From the NCBI GenBank assembly GCA_002709045.1, contig PAPJ01000052.1:1-46238 (forward strand): a stretch of DNA of 46,238 nt, written 5' to 3'. The notes below the pieces were generated by a model. It saw only the letters and a list, made by a program, of their open reading frames with translations, ran no database searches and was not told the DNA's origin. Source of the stretch: Planctomycetaceae bacterium. Its GTDB lineage: Bacteria > Planctomycetota > Planctomycetia > Pirellulales > Pirellulaceae. Shown in pieces: positions 27,067-36,499 of this stretch (position 1 is its first letter; every line of letters starts with the position of its first letter). The position numbers and the translations under genes are program-made.

Positions 27067-29238
27067 CTACGATGAAGGTGCGAATGTCCAATCAGGTTTT
27101 ACTCCTTTACTCTCTACTCCCTTGGATGAATATTTAATTCGGATCCACTGCCCTTCAATTGGCAGGCAAAACTCCATCCATTCCCATGCCTTCGGCAAGG
27201 CCGGTGAGACACTTATTCTTTTATCCGGCACGGAATAAGTAATCCCACCAAGTCCTTCGATATATAACAGCAGTTTTCCGGCATTAAAGTTTGAGTACTG
27301 ATCGCCAAACAATGTTAAATCACGTTTATACGCTTCCGGTGCAAGCGGTATTTGCCACGGTTCACTCCAATTGTAATTCTCGATGTGATCGAGTGTCAGT
27401 TCAACTGCTTCTTTCTTCAATCCCTGCGTAAACATTCCATCCAATGTGAAGTAGGCCGTATCAGGCGTATAGCCAAATGAATGATCAACCGGTGTTTTAA
27501 ACTTCCGCATTGCCTGTCTGGACATGGCAAGCGGAAAGAACTCGCCATAAAATCCACTTTCTTTATTGAAAGCCCAGGTGCGAACCATTCTCTCAGCATA
27601 CTCTTTCGGAAAATACTTCGAACGCATGGCCCAAAACGAATTGGTCACCATCATGCCGTCGCGAGGCCCGGCAAAATAATCTGGAATTCCGTTGGCTTGC
27701 CAGCGATCATCAAACATCTGCCGGATATGATCCGGTTCCCGCCGAACCAATTTCTGCCAGTGCTCAACATCTTTATCATTGCCTGTAAGTGCAGCGATTT
27801 TTTCGAGGATCTCTGCAACTTCAAAGCTATTCATTGCGAAGGTAGTCAAACGTTCCCAAAACAGTTCTCTAAAATGGCCCTGATAGCATTCTTTTAAGAA
27901 GGCACTATCGCCGGTGTGTTGATAGATCTGCCAGGCACCCTTCACATGTTCTGAGGCTTCACCTCCATAGGCCCCGCTGTGCCACGAGACACCTTTATTA
28001 TCCGACAACATCCTGACACCATTGTCTAACTCGCGATATCGTCTGTTCTCGGTCAGATGTTTCCATGTCAACACGTTACCATAAGCATATTTTTCTTTAT
28101 CCTGCGTCCAGGCCCCTACCTTGATCTGAAACATTGAGTCATACCGGTGAATCCCAAGAAAGTTATTCACAGCCGTCTGAGTATGTGGTTCCTGCTCCCA
28201 ACCTTTTCCAACATCGATATAGTACATCAGATAGAGTGACCAGAGGTAGTAATACACATCTACAAATCGTCGATCCGGACAACGGAACCAGGGGATCTGT
28301 TCATTAAGAAGCCGGTTCATTTCATCGGTTTTTTGTCTTCCCAACCGCATATGATTTTTTACGGTATCGCATACTCTACTAACTGCCGAATCATGATCAT
28401 CATCCATTGCCCACCCTACAGCCGTACCGTTTTTATCGCAGCCGACAGTCAGGCTGTAGTGCTGAACCCCTCGTTGATCAACTGAGGTTGAGATTGATTC
28501 TGTAAAATTTCGTGACGCTGACAACACCGTTGTCATGCCGGAATAAACTGAGGGACCGACGCGTTTCCCGGCGTCGGGATCCGGTCGGGACTTCACATCC
28601 CCGCCTTCAAGAATAGCGATTACATTACTCTGGGGAATCACACGCAGCGTTGCGGTGGAAGAAACACTGTTGCGATGATAGAAACTGTGACCATCAAACT
28701 TAAGTGTGACCGGACGCGAGGAAGTGATAACCGACACGGCTGCATCGCTGGCAGCGATAAATTTCTCTTCCCGTATAGTGACACCATCAAGCTCATAAAC
28801 ACAGATCATTTTATCCGGTCGCCAAAGCATACTGGTAGGCTTTGGATGACTGAATATTTGACCATCGATTATGACGCTGCCGTAGAGTACGCGTGTATCT
28901 TTATAGAATTCCCAACCGCTAAAATCGTTGCCGACGCCAGTATGTTCTGTCCCCTGAATCTCGCTCTCGAGCCTACCCACTCCGCGACTACGAAGGTCGT
29001 GATGTACCGGATGAGTTAATCCGATTGTCTCATCTTCGACTGGATCCCAACTGGCATGAAATCCACCCACATAATAGGTTAGATTTCCTGCCAAAAATCC
29101 GTGTTTGCGTCCCTGTATTTCATGCTCCAAGCGTTTGCAGTAATCTGCAAACTTAGGCTTTTCGCTACCCCCGACTGTGACACCCATGAGAAGAAGCAGC
29201 GTGATTGGTTTTAAGATTTTAGCTGGTAAGAAATTCAT
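27067..29238 (-). CDS. Secreted six-hairpin glycosidase-like protein
   Basis: A 723-residue exported protein likely to cleave glycosidic bonds in a sulfated or complex glycan. The chosen start (29238) opens a signal peptide (MNFLPAKILKPITLLLLMGVTVGG); an upstream ATG at 29271 would overlap the sulfatase end. The N-terminal third is beta-rich (GH-N-like). The central part is an (alpha/alpha)-barrel with aromatic and acidic helix pairs (YYYLWSLYLMYYIDVGKGWE, SYWAMRSKYFPKEY-like, FFPLAMSRQAMRKF, TPVDHSFGYTPDTAYFTLDG). The C-terminal strand region (GITYSVPDKRISVSPALP) is typical of six-hairpin enzymes such as GH63/MGH1-like families. The exact GH family and catalytic acids cannot be fixed by eye. 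It overlaps or abuts the sulfatase upstream and is very likely co-transcribed. Confidence 0.7.
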   Translation of the reverse strand: MNFLPAKILKPITLLLLMGVTVGGSEKPKFADYCKRLEHEIQGRKHGFLAGNLTYYVGGFHASWDPVEDETIGLTHPVHHDLRSRGVGRLESEIQGTEHTGVGNDFSGWEFYKDTRVLYGSVIIDGQIFSHPKPTSMLWRPDKMICVYELDGVTIREEKFIAASDAAVSVITSSRPVTLKFDGHSFYHRNSVSSTATLRVIPQSNVIAILEGGDVKSRPDPDAGKRVGPSVYSGMTTVLSASRNFTESISTSVDQRGVQHYSLTVGCDKNGTAVGWAMDDDHDSAVSRVCDTVKNHMRLGRQKTDEMNRLLNEQIPWFRCPDRRFVDVYYYLWSLYLMYYIDVGKGWEQEPHTQTAVNNFLGIHRYDSMFQIKVGAWTQDKEKYAYGNVLTWKHLTENRRYRELDNGVRMLSDNKGVSWHSGAYGGEASEHVKGAWQIYQHTGDSAFLKECYQGHFRELFWERLTTFAMNSFEVAEILEKIAALTGNDKDVEHWQKLVRREPDHIRQMFDDRWQANGIPDYFAGPRDGMMVTNSFWAMRSKYFPKEYAERMVRTWAFNKESGFYGEFFPLAMSRQAMRKFKTPVDHSFGYTPDTAYFTLDGMFTQGLKKEAVELTLDHIENYNWSEPWQIPLAPEAYKRDLTLFGDQYSNFNAGKLLLYIEGLGGITYSVPDKRISVSPALPKAWEWMEFCLPIEGQWIRIKYSSKGVESKGVKPDWTFAPSS

Positions 29239-29245
29239 CTTTAAT

Positions 29246-30667
29246 CTACTGCTGCCGGTAATGTGGTGCATTCTTCTTGGGTAGCCATTTTTTCAGTTCT
29301 TCAATTTGATCAGAGTAGCCGCTATCTCCGGCCAGATTCTTCCACTGATTCGGATCCGAAACCATATCATATAATTCCTCACCTCCATCACGATAGCGAA
29401 TGTAATAATAGCGGTCTGATCTCACCGCATGATTGACTCCATGCCAGAAGGGCGAATGTGTAATCACGGCGGGATACGGCCAGGGCGAATCTGGAACATG
29501 GACGAGTTTCGCGAAACTACGTCCATCCAGACCGTCACGTTCCGGAAGCCCACATAATTCGATAAGCGTTGGGTATAGATCCACCAGACTAACCGGACGT
29601 TTACAAATCTCGCCCTGACGCCCTTTCATCGCTTCCGGAATCTTTACCATCAGCGGTGTTCTGGTTGTCTGTTGCCACAGTGCTGATTTAGCCCAGTGAT
29701 GCTTTTCACCAATGTGATAACCGTGGTCTCCCCACAATACGACGATCGTATTATCTTTATATTCGCTGTTTTCCAGTGCCTCCAGCACCTGACCAATACA
29801 GGCATCAGCAAATGACGTCGATGCGAGGTACCCCTGAATGCCTTCCTTCCATTTCCCGGCCTTACGAATGATATCGAATTCGACTCCCGCCATCACTTTC
29901 CCTCGAGCAGGAATATCTTCCAGATCAGACTCGAGCAATGGTGGCTCTTCAATATCATCCAGCGGATGCATATCAAAGAATTCCTGCGGAGCGTACCATG
30001 GCAAATGAGGGCGATAGATACCGCAGGCTAAAAAGAACGGCTTATCATGTTTCTGACCAAGAAAATTTGCAGCACCAGCAGCAGTTTTCCAATCCTGCGT
30101 TTCCTCTTTAGGTAAATCAATCGGTCCCCAGTCAATCAAACGAGCCAGAATTTTATTTTCGAAACGATCCCGAAGTCCGTGGCGATAACGCTGTTCAGCC
30201 GGTGGCGTCTGGGTGCCCGAACTTTTAGAGTATTGGCCGTCCCATGATGCCGGATCTGAAAACTTACCAAACGCCTGGTGGAATATTTTTCCACCTGTCC
30301 AGGCCTTATAACCATATTTTCGAAAATACTGGGGTAGCGTAACCAGATCATCGAAATCCGGGTGTTCCCTAAACCATGTCTTATTGCCATAGATACCTGT
30401 CGTCGAACTTCGCATCCCCGTCATGATTGCTGTCCGCGACGGATGACATAAAGGGGCGGCACAATAAGCGGCATCAAATAAAATTCCACTATTAGCGAGA
30501 CGATCCAGATTCGGTGTCTTAGCCTGAGCGTGACCACCAAGAACTCCAATCCAATCATTCAGATCGTCGACAGCCAGAAACAATACATTCGGACGGTCTT
30601 TTTTTTGTTGTGCAAAACCAGTTACACAACAAAACATGACCAGCAATACTATGCTTAACTTTCGCAT
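29246..30667 (-). CDS. Secreted sulfatase, iduronate-2-sulfatase-like
   Basis: A 473-residue sulfatase. The signal peptide is about residues 1-19 (LSIVLLVMFCCVTGFA). VDDLNDWIGVLGGH supplies the metal-binding aspartates; this Leu-Asn-Asp variant is typical of the iduronate-sulfatase-like group. The active-site motif is C74-H-P-S-R78 with TAIMTG following, so the formylglycine cysteine is present, with His rather than Ala or Thr at the second position. GGKIFH and GDHGYHIGEKHHW complete the family pattern. It lies directly upstream of the glycosidase with almost no gap, which points to joint attack on a sulfated polysaccharide; this is inferred from context. Confidence 0.9.
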   Translation of the reverse strand: MRKLSIVLLVMFCCVTGFAQQKKDRPNVLFLAVDDLNDWIGVLGGHAQAKTPNLDRLANSGILFDAAYCAAPLCHPSRTAIMTGMRSSTTGIYGNKTWFREHPDFDDLVTLPQYFRKYGYKAWTGGKIFHQAFGKFSDPASWDGQYSKSSGTQTPPAEQRYRHGLRDRFENKILARLIDWGPIDLPKEETQDWKTAAGAANFLGQKHDKPFFLACGIYRPHLPWYAPQEFFDMHPLDDIEEPPLLESDLEDIPARGKVMAGVEFDIIRKAGKWKEGIQGYLASTSFADACIGQVLEALENSEYKDNTIVVLWGDHGYHIGEKHHWAKSALWQQTTRTPLMVKIPEAMKGRQGEICKRPVSLVDLYPTLIELCGLPERDGLDGRSFAKLVHVPDSPWPYPAVITHSPFWHGVNHAVRSDRYYYIRYRDGGEELYDMVSDPNQWKNLAGDSGYSDQIEELKKWLPKKNAPHYRQQ

Positions 30668-30771
30668 TTAACACTCACTCTTTTTTGCTTCCGACAACAA
30701 GTATACCTCGGACATTGTAACATCCATCAACGCCTCATTTGATATGATGAAGTTTTACCAGTGAACGCCTA

Positions 30772-31686
30772 ATGGAATTTTCCATGGATCCCTCTGCAAC
30801 TGAATATTTACTCACCGAAGCTGAAAAACAGACATTTAACCGTGACGGCTATCTTGTCATTAAAAATGCTATCGAACCTGCGCTTCATCAGCGTTTAATT
30901 GAAGTGATCGACCGTGTTGACACGAGGGAAAGAAAGCCTGAGCATGGCAATCGACTTCTCTCAATCACGGACGTCATTCAGGAAGATGATGCGATGGTAA
31001 ACTTGATTGACAACCCGCGTGTCTTTCCCAAGTTACTAAGCATTCTGGGCTGGAATATATATCTTTATCATTCACATCTGGATATAACACCTAGTGACAA
31101 TGTCCACGATCAACCCTGGAGCGTGGCCTGGCATCAGGACAGCATGCGGGTTAACGATGAAATTGAATCGAATCCTCGCCCGCGTTTGTCGGTCAAGATT
31201 GGTTATTATTTAACCGATGTCAGTGGACCAAATCACGGCAATACACTTCTACTTCCAGGTTCGCATCTCGACAACAGGCTGGACTGTCCTAGCGATGGAA
31301 TTTCGAATCCTGACGGTACAATTGCACTCTGTGTAGATCCCGGCGACGCAGTTATCCTTGACCGTCGCGTCTGGCACACACGAAGCCCCAACACATCGGG
31401 ATTTTCCCGCAAGGTTATTTGGTATGGCTACGCCTACCGTTGGATGCAACCCAAGGATGAAATGACCGTCACACACCTCTATCACAAATTATCACCCGTC
31501 CAACGTCAGATACTGGGAGGTGGAACGTCGGCCAATAGTGTCTACGACCCCAAACCGGAAGATACCCCACTCAAATCATGGCTTGAACAATACGCGCCCC
31601 AGCTCGCCACCGACTCGCCACATGGCAAGTCAGATGCACGTCCACCTGCGGGTGGTCAGCGAGGAACGAACATCGGACGTATGTAA
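30772..31686 (+). CDS. Phytanoyl-CoA dioxygenase (PhyH) family oxygenase
   Basis: A 304-residue Fe(II)/2-oxoglutarate oxygenase. The double-stranded beta-helix core carries the iron ligands H121-Q-D123 (WHQDSMRV) and H202 (RRVWHTRSPN). The 2-oxoglutarate-binding arginine is likely R213 (FSRKVIW). The segment NTLLLPGSH is the usual family strand. No signal peptide is visible, so it should be cytoplasmic. The substrate is unknown, since planctomycetes carry many PhyH paralogues. The start could be either ATG at 30772 or 30784. It is followed after 25 bases by the secreted LamG-propeller protein, suggesting co-transcription. Confidence 0.85.
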   Translation: MEFSMDPSATEYLLTEAEKQTFNRDGYLVIKNAIEPALHQRLIEVIDRVDTRERKPEHGNRLLSITDVIQEDDAMVNLIDNPRVFPKLLSILGWNIYLYHSHLDITPSDNVHDQPWSVAWHQDSMRVNDEIESNPRPRLSVKIGYYLTDVSGPNHGNTLLLPGSHLDNRLDCPSDGISNPDGTIALCVDPGDAVILDRRVWHTRSPNTSGFSRKVIWYGYAYRWMQPKDEMTVTHLYHKLSPVQRQILGGGTSANSVYDPKPEDTPLKSWLEQYAPQLATDSPHGKSDARPPAGGQRGTNIGRM

Positions 31687-31711
31687 TCCAGTCATTCCAA
31701 AGGTAACTCTT

Positions 31712-33367
31712 ATGAAATCCTCAACGTTCTACAGTGCGATTACTTTTTTGGCGTTGGCATCCGCGCTTCATGCACAGCCGATGCCTACCGGTCACTGGCC
31801 ATTGACCCAAGATGCCAATGATATCACTAACGGAAAGCGACACGGCACGATCGAAGAAGTGCAATTCGACATGCAAAATGGTGCTGCATTCAATGGCCGG
31901 ACTTCAAGAATTACTATCGACAAACCTGATGCTTTGTTTGACGGTAACTTCAGCATAAGTGTCGACGTTTACACCGATAACGAACTGACAGATGTGATTG
32001 GTGATATCCTCTCCTATTTCCATCCGGGGATACGTCAAGGTTTTAATTTTTCAATCATGAACTATGCGGGGATTACGAATGCCCAGTCCAACTGGCGAAA
32101 CATCCATTTCGGAATAACCGACTGCCATCAAGTACCTGAGTGGGAAGATTGCGGACGGCCCGGCAATAACATGTACATTCGGTCTCTGGCTGTATTCAAT
32201 GGTTCTCTTTATGCATCCACCTGGGAGCCTCAGCAAAGTGGTCGCGGCCATATTTACCGATATGAAGGTGCTGATATTTGGGCTGATGTTGGATCTCCGG
32301 ATCCTTCCAACTGCATTTCCACACTTGCTGTCTATAACGGCAACTTATATGCCGGTTCGGAACTTTACAGCGGAGGCGGTTCATCCCTGCCGCTTTCACC
32401 TAACGAAAACCATGGTGGTGTCGTGTACCGATACGAAGGCGGTAAGAAATGGACCAGCATGGGTAAAGTGGCAGATGTTCGCAGCGTAAGCGGTCTGGCG
32501 GTATATAACGGAAAGCTCTATGCCGGCACCGGCTCGACCGGCGCGTGGCGAGACACACCCAGACATCGTGGCATGTATCGGTTCGACGGTCCTGGTCAGT
32601 GGACAGACTGCGGTTGCCCGGGCCAGCGCATTGTGCACCTAGGAGTCCACAATGACAAACTCTATGGTCTAAGTTATGACGATGGCGGATTCTTTGAATA
32701 TCTGGGAGGCACAGAATGGAAACAACTTGGGCCAATTCCCGAAACAACACAAGCCTATGCGATGATCGTGTATCAGGGAAAAACGCAAGTTGCTACCTGG
32801 CCGACAGGGTCAGTTTATGAATTGGGTGGTCCTCAACAATGGATTCATCGAGGTCGTCTTGGTGAAGAAAAAGAAGTCATGGGTCTCTCTGTCTATAACG
32901 GCAGTTTTTATGCAGGCACCTTGCCTCTGGCTAATGTTTACCGATATGACGGAAACTCGAAGTGGACAAACACCGGCCAACTGGACACAACACCTGACGT
33001 ACGTTATCGACGAGCATGGTCAATGGCGGTATATGAAGGAAAGCTATTTTGCGGAGTCCTTCCTTCGGGCCACGTCCACAGCCTAAGTATCGGCCAAAAC
33101 GTAACCTATGACAAAGCACTTTCAGCCGGTTGGCATAATCTGACGGTGACCCGTGGCAAATCGCATGTGAAACTATACGTTGACGGTAAGCATATTGCGA
33201 CAAGCAATAATAATTCATCCGTTAATAACGACGTTGGCGATCTGCGCAATGGTAGGCCACTATATGTCGGCTATGGACAACATGATTATTTCAACGGCAG
33301 GATGAAAGACTTAAGAATTTACACCGAAGTTCTCACTAACCATCAAATTCGCCGTTTAACTAAGTAA
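31712..33367 (+). CDS. Secreted LamG-fold protein with nested 7-repeat beta-propeller
   Basis: A 551-residue exported protein. A longer frame begins upstream, but the ATG at 31712 has AAGG at eight bases and opens a clean Sec signal (AITFLALASALHA), so it is chosen. After the signal comes the first half of a LamG/concanavalin-like domain (GHWPLTQDANDITNGKRHG, FNGRTSRITIDKPDALFDG). Then seven repeats with the pattern (V/I)YNGxLYAG...YRYEG...W...G follow from about residue 145 to 445, as in a Kelch-like seven-bladed propeller. Last is the second half of the LamG fold (GWHNLTVTRGKSHVKLYVDG, DYFNGRMKDLRIYTEVL). The propeller is thus inserted into the LamG domain. Its ligand is probably a glycan. 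Confidence 0.8.
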   Translation: MKSSTFYSAITFLALASALHAQPMPTGHWPLTQDANDITNGKRHGTIEEVQFDMQNGAAFNGRTSRITIDKPDALFDGNFSISVDVYTDNELTDVIGDILSYFHPGIRQGFNFSIMNYAGITNAQSNWRNIHFGITDCHQVPEWEDCGRPGNNMYIRSLAVFNGSLYASTWEPQQSGRGHIYRYEGADIWADVGSPDPSNCISTLAVYNGNLYAGSELYSGGGSSLPLSPNENHGGVVYRYEGGKKWTSMGKVADVRSVSGLAVYNGKLYAGTGSTGAWRDTPRHRGMYRFDGPGQWTDCGCPGQRIVHLGVHNDKLYGLSYDDGGFFEYLGGTEWKQLGPIPETTQAYAMIVYQGKTQVATWPTGSVYELGGPQQWIHRGRLGEEKEVMGLSVYNGSFYAGTLPLANVYRYDGNSKWTNTGQLDTTPDVRYRRAWSMAVYEGKLFCGVLPSGHVHSLSIGQNVTYDKALSAGWHNLTVTRGKSHVKLYVDGKHIATSNNNSSVNNDVGDLRNGRPLYVGYGQHDYFNGRMKDLRIYTEVLTNHQIRRLTK

Positions 33368-33398
33368 CAACAGCCACTGACAATTTCCCGAGAAATCG

Positions 33399-34292
33399 AT
33401 GTCCCCAATAAAACGACTTCCGCTACTCTTATTTTTAGTTGCAAGTGCGACATATGGCGGAGAGACCAGAATAACGAACAAATACCAAATCTCAAAACCA
33501 CCGGCTTATTTAAACCTTTCCACTTTCTACACTAAACATGTAAGCGCCAGCGGCTATCCAGTTATCGGTTCAGACAAAGTAAATGATTACGCCTTGAAAG
33601 AGGCTGCCTATCTTATTGACCTGATGCTGGCGCATCGTCCTGAACTGCGACAAATAATGATTTCCACCAAATCACGTTGTGTTGTCATGGCCCATAATGA
33701 ATATACAACTGACGTCCCGGAACATTCGCATTTCACTCCCAAGGATTACTGGGATGCCAGAGCCAGAGGACTGGGCGGCTCTGAGGAAGACCCGATTTGC
33801 TCTGTGGGGGAAGAAAACGTCCTGTCTTTCAAAGGAGATCCCTATCACGCCGAATGCATTCTCATCCATGAATTCGCACACAACATGCACTTACGTGGAT
33901 TGATTCATCTCGATACCACTTTCGATAAACGACTCCGACAATCTTATGAGGATGCATTGGCCAATGGGCTGTGGAAGACAAAATACGCGTCAGTCAATCA
34001 TCACGAATACTGGGCTGAAGGAGTCCAATCATGGTTTTCTAATAACCGTCCACCCGACCACGATCATAACTTTGTAGACACACGCGAGGAGTTGATTAAG
34101 TATGACCCCGGACTTGCAAAACTTTGTCGGGAGGTCTTTGGTGACACCAAACTTGTATACACTCGCGTGCCAACCCGGCTGCGGGGGCACTTGAAGGGTT
34201 ACAAGCCCCGTAATTCACCGGAGTTTACCTGGCCTGAACATCTGCAAAAGAAACTCGATGAAATTCGAGAAGAGGCGCGTAATCGCAAATAA
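33399..34292 (+). CDS. Secreted gluzincin metallopeptidase-like protein
   Basis: A 297-residue exported protein with a zinc-protease core. A signal peptide precedes residue 21 (LPLLLFLVASATYGG). The motif H157-E158-F-A-H161 (IHEFAHNMH) gives two zinc ligands and the catalytic glutamate. The third ligand is probably E207 in HHEYWAEGVQSWF, an arrangement resembling anthrax-lethal-factor-like (M34-type) peptidases rather than the GxxxxD metzincin/M35 types. Length is compact. It lies 31 bases after the LamG-propeller gene and may act on the same surface material. Peptidase family and substrate are not settled. Confidence 0.72.
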   Translation: MSPIKRLPLLLFLVASATYGGETRITNKYQISKPPAYLNLSTFYTKHVSASGYPVIGSDKVNDYALKEAAYLIDLMLAHRPELRQIMISTKSRCVVMAHNEYTTDVPEHSHFTPKDYWDARARGLGGSEEDPICSVGEENVLSFKGDPYHAECILIHEFAHNMHLRGLIHLDTTFDKRLRQSYEDALANGLWKTKYASVNHHEYWAEGVQSWFSNNRPPDHDHNFVDTREELIKYDPGLAKLCREVFGDTKLVYTRVPTRLRGHLKGYKPRNSPEFTWPEHLQKKLDEIREEARNRK

Positions 34293-34303
34293 ATTCCGGG
34301 GTA

Positions 34304-35623
34304 TTAAGCCAACAATTCTGAGATAACCTTACCTTCAGGAAGACCTTCTATTGGCCGGCCATCAAGTGTCTGATAGGTTTTGTGGGGATTCATTCCCAGA
34401 GCGTGATAGACTGTCGCTGCATAATCCTCAACGGATACCGGGCGTTCAGTAACTTCTGCCGCATGCTGATCTGTGGCTCCCAGTACAACACCGGTTTTAA
34501 TGCCTCCGCCACCCATGGTAAGGCTGAATGCCTGTGCCCAATGATCCCGTCCCGGACCACGTGAGTCCGTATTCAAACGTGGGGTCCTCCCAAACTCACC
34601 GGCAGTAATTACCAGCGTATCGTCGAGCATCCCCCGCTCACTCAAATCTTCCAATAACGCGGCATAGCCCTGATCATAGGGAGGCACTTCCATTTTCAGA
34701 CGCGGAAACACTTCCGGGTGATGATCCCAGCCATACCGGACGTAACCTTTAACCGTTACAAACCGGACTCCCGATTCAACCAGTCTGCGCGCTAATAACA
34801 AACCTTGTCCAACGCGGTTACGACCATAACGGTCACGAACAGAATCCGGCTCCTTAGCGATATCAAATGCCTCTTTTGCCTTATTGGATGCCAGCAGATC
34901 AAAGGCCTGTTGATTAAAGGCGTCATGCGTTTTTGCGAACCTCATTTGCCGTTCCACCTTGGCCTGAAACTGGTCGACCTTCCTTAACAAACTCTGGCGA
35001 TCTGCCAGACGTTCTATGCCGATCGAGTCGTTTGGTGTAAATGCGTCGACTGAAAAACTACTGGAGTTAGGGTCGTTATCGACCAGAAAGGGGTCATATT
35101 TACGACCTAATGCGCCGGCCTTGGCCTGTTCACCGAAATTCGTACTCTTCATATGCCCCACCTGAACATAAGAAGGCACATTAGCACGCGGGCTGGATTC
35201 TGACTGCCAGGCCATAACCGAACCAAAACTTGGCGGATAAAAATCATTGGTATACTTGCGTCCGCTAAGTAGGTGATGATCACCTTTTCCATGAGAAGCT
35301 GAATAGGAATACATGGATCGAATCAGGCTAAACTTATCAATCGAACTGGCCATATTCGGCATTAGCTCACCGAGTTCCACTCCGGGAATCGCTGTTTGTA
35401 TCGGATTTAGCTCACCACGAATTTCAGCCGGCGCATCCGGCTTTAAATCATACATATCAATATGACTGGGACCACCAAGCATCCACAGCAGAATACAACT
35501 TTTGGGTCGGCGAGTTGTATTGGCATTTGCTTCCTGACGCAGCAATCCACCCAATGAAACACCCAGCGGCGTCAAAGCACCAATGGTCAAAAAATTTCGG
35601 CGAGTTTTTGGTTGATTATGCAT
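34304..35623 (-). CDS. Tat-exported DUF1501 protein, second copy
   Basis: A 439-residue DUF1501 protein. A GTG 30 bases upstream would extend it, but the ATG at 35623 leads straight into a Tat signal (TRRNFLTIGALTPLG). The family segments CILLWMLGGPSHIDMYDLK and AGEFGRTPRL...GRDHW are intact, as is the tail YAATVYHALGMNP. It resembles the copy at 23935-25314 but the two differ throughout, so they are not a recent duplication. Catalytic function is unknown. It is convergent with the gluzincin gene, with only 11 bases between stops. Confidence 0.9.
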   Translation of the reverse strand: MHNQPKTRRNFLTIGALTPLGVSLGGLLRQEANANTTRRPKSCILLWMLGGPSHIDMYDLKPDAPAEIRGELNPIQTAIPGVELGELMPNMASSIDKFSLIRSMYSYSASHGKGDHHLLSGRKYTNDFYPPSFGSVMAWQSESSPRANVPSYVQVGHMKSTNFGEQAKAGALGRKYDPFLVDNDPNSSSFSVDAFTPNDSIGIERLADRQSLLRKVDQFQAKVERQMRFAKTHDAFNQQAFDLLASNKAKEAFDIAKEPDSVRDRYGRNRVGQGLLLARRLVESGVRFVTVKGYVRYGWDHHPEVFPRLKMEVPPYDQGYAALLEDLSERGMLDDTLVITAGEFGRTPRLNTDSRGPGRDHWAQAFSLTMGGGGIKTGVVLGATDQHAAEVTERPVSVEDYAATVYHALGMNPHKTYQTLDGRPIEGLPEGKVISELLA

Positions 35624-35696
35624 TTCAGAAGATTCAAATCGTAAAAGAGACACTAATTATGATAGTCGACTAATTAGATAACCTCCAATAACAAAA

Positions 35697-36479
35697 TTAC
35701 CACAGCGTATATCCGCCATCGATCACCAGTCCCGCCCCTGTCATATATCGGGAGGCATCGCTAGCAAGGTATAGAGCCAATGGTCCAAGATCTTCGGGCT
35801 GTCCATGCTCACCCATAGGAATTTGCGCCCTGAACGTCGAAACCACATCGGGCTTTTCTCTTGCCCAGCGTTGATTCGGTTCGGTCATAAACCCACCGGG
35901 TAAAATCGCATTTACGGTAATCCCATACCGAGCCCAATCCGCAGCCACACTTCGCGTGAACTGCAGGATTGCCCCTTTCGCTGTTTCATAATGACGACCT
36001 GTTATATTTCTTCCGGCAACAAGCGAATTGATTGAACCAATATTGATAATCCGACCACCTTGACCAGCACTGATCATCGCTTTACCTATTCGGCTGGTGC
36101 AAACAAAAGTGCTCGTCAAATTCAGATCCATTAATTCCCGCCATTTTTCCAGCGGCATATCTTCAGTGGGAATATCTTCCCGACGGCCACCGACATTATT
36201 AATCAGGATATCAACAGCGGAATGTTCCTGCAGCACCTGAGCACATGTCGACTCACAAATCTTTGGATCATTCATGTCCGCCTGCATAGTCCAGCACTGT
36301 CTTCCGAAATTGCTGACTTCCTGAGCAATCGTTTCCAGGCTATCGGACCGACGTCCGGTCACAATGATATCCGCCCCGGCCTCCGCAATTGCCAGCACCA
36401 TTTCACGGCCCAACCCTCGACTACCACCGGTGATCATAAGTTTCTTACCATCGAGTCGAAATCTATCAAACACGCTCAT
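35697..36479 (-). CDS. Short-chain dehydrogenase/reductase, gluconate-5-dehydrogenase-like
   Basis: A 260-residue NAD(P)-dependent classical SDR, cytoplasmic. The cofactor loop is TGGSRGLG (17-24). The structural NNVG motif and Asn120 precede the active-site Ser149 (INIGSINS), and the pair Tyr164/Lys168 (HYETAKG) completes the tetrad. The C-terminal LALYLASDASRYMTGAG is typical of the gluconate/3-ketoacyl reductase branch. It starts 21 bases after the stop of the L-threonine-dehydrogenase-like gene and is probably its operon partner. Substrate is inferred only broadly as a hydroxy/keto compound. Confidence 0.85.
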   Translation of the reverse strand: MSVFDRFRLDGKKLMITGGSRGLGREMVLAIAEAGADIIVTGRRSDSLETIAQEVSNFGRQCWTMQADMNDPKICESTCAQVLQEHSAVDILINNVGGRREDIPTEDMPLEKWRELMDLNLTSTFVCTSRIGKAMISAGQGGRIINIGSINSLVAGRNITGRHYETAKGAILQFTRSVAADWARYGITVNAILPGGFMTEPNQRWAREKPDVVSTFRAQIPMGEHGQPEDLGPLALYLASDASRYMTGAGLVIDGGYTLW

Positions 36480-36499
36480 TTAGACATCTCTTCCTTAAT

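Noticed and set aside
27481..27897. 138-codon plus-strand frame opposite the glycosidase
   Set aside because: Antisense shadow; no signal, domain or RBS.
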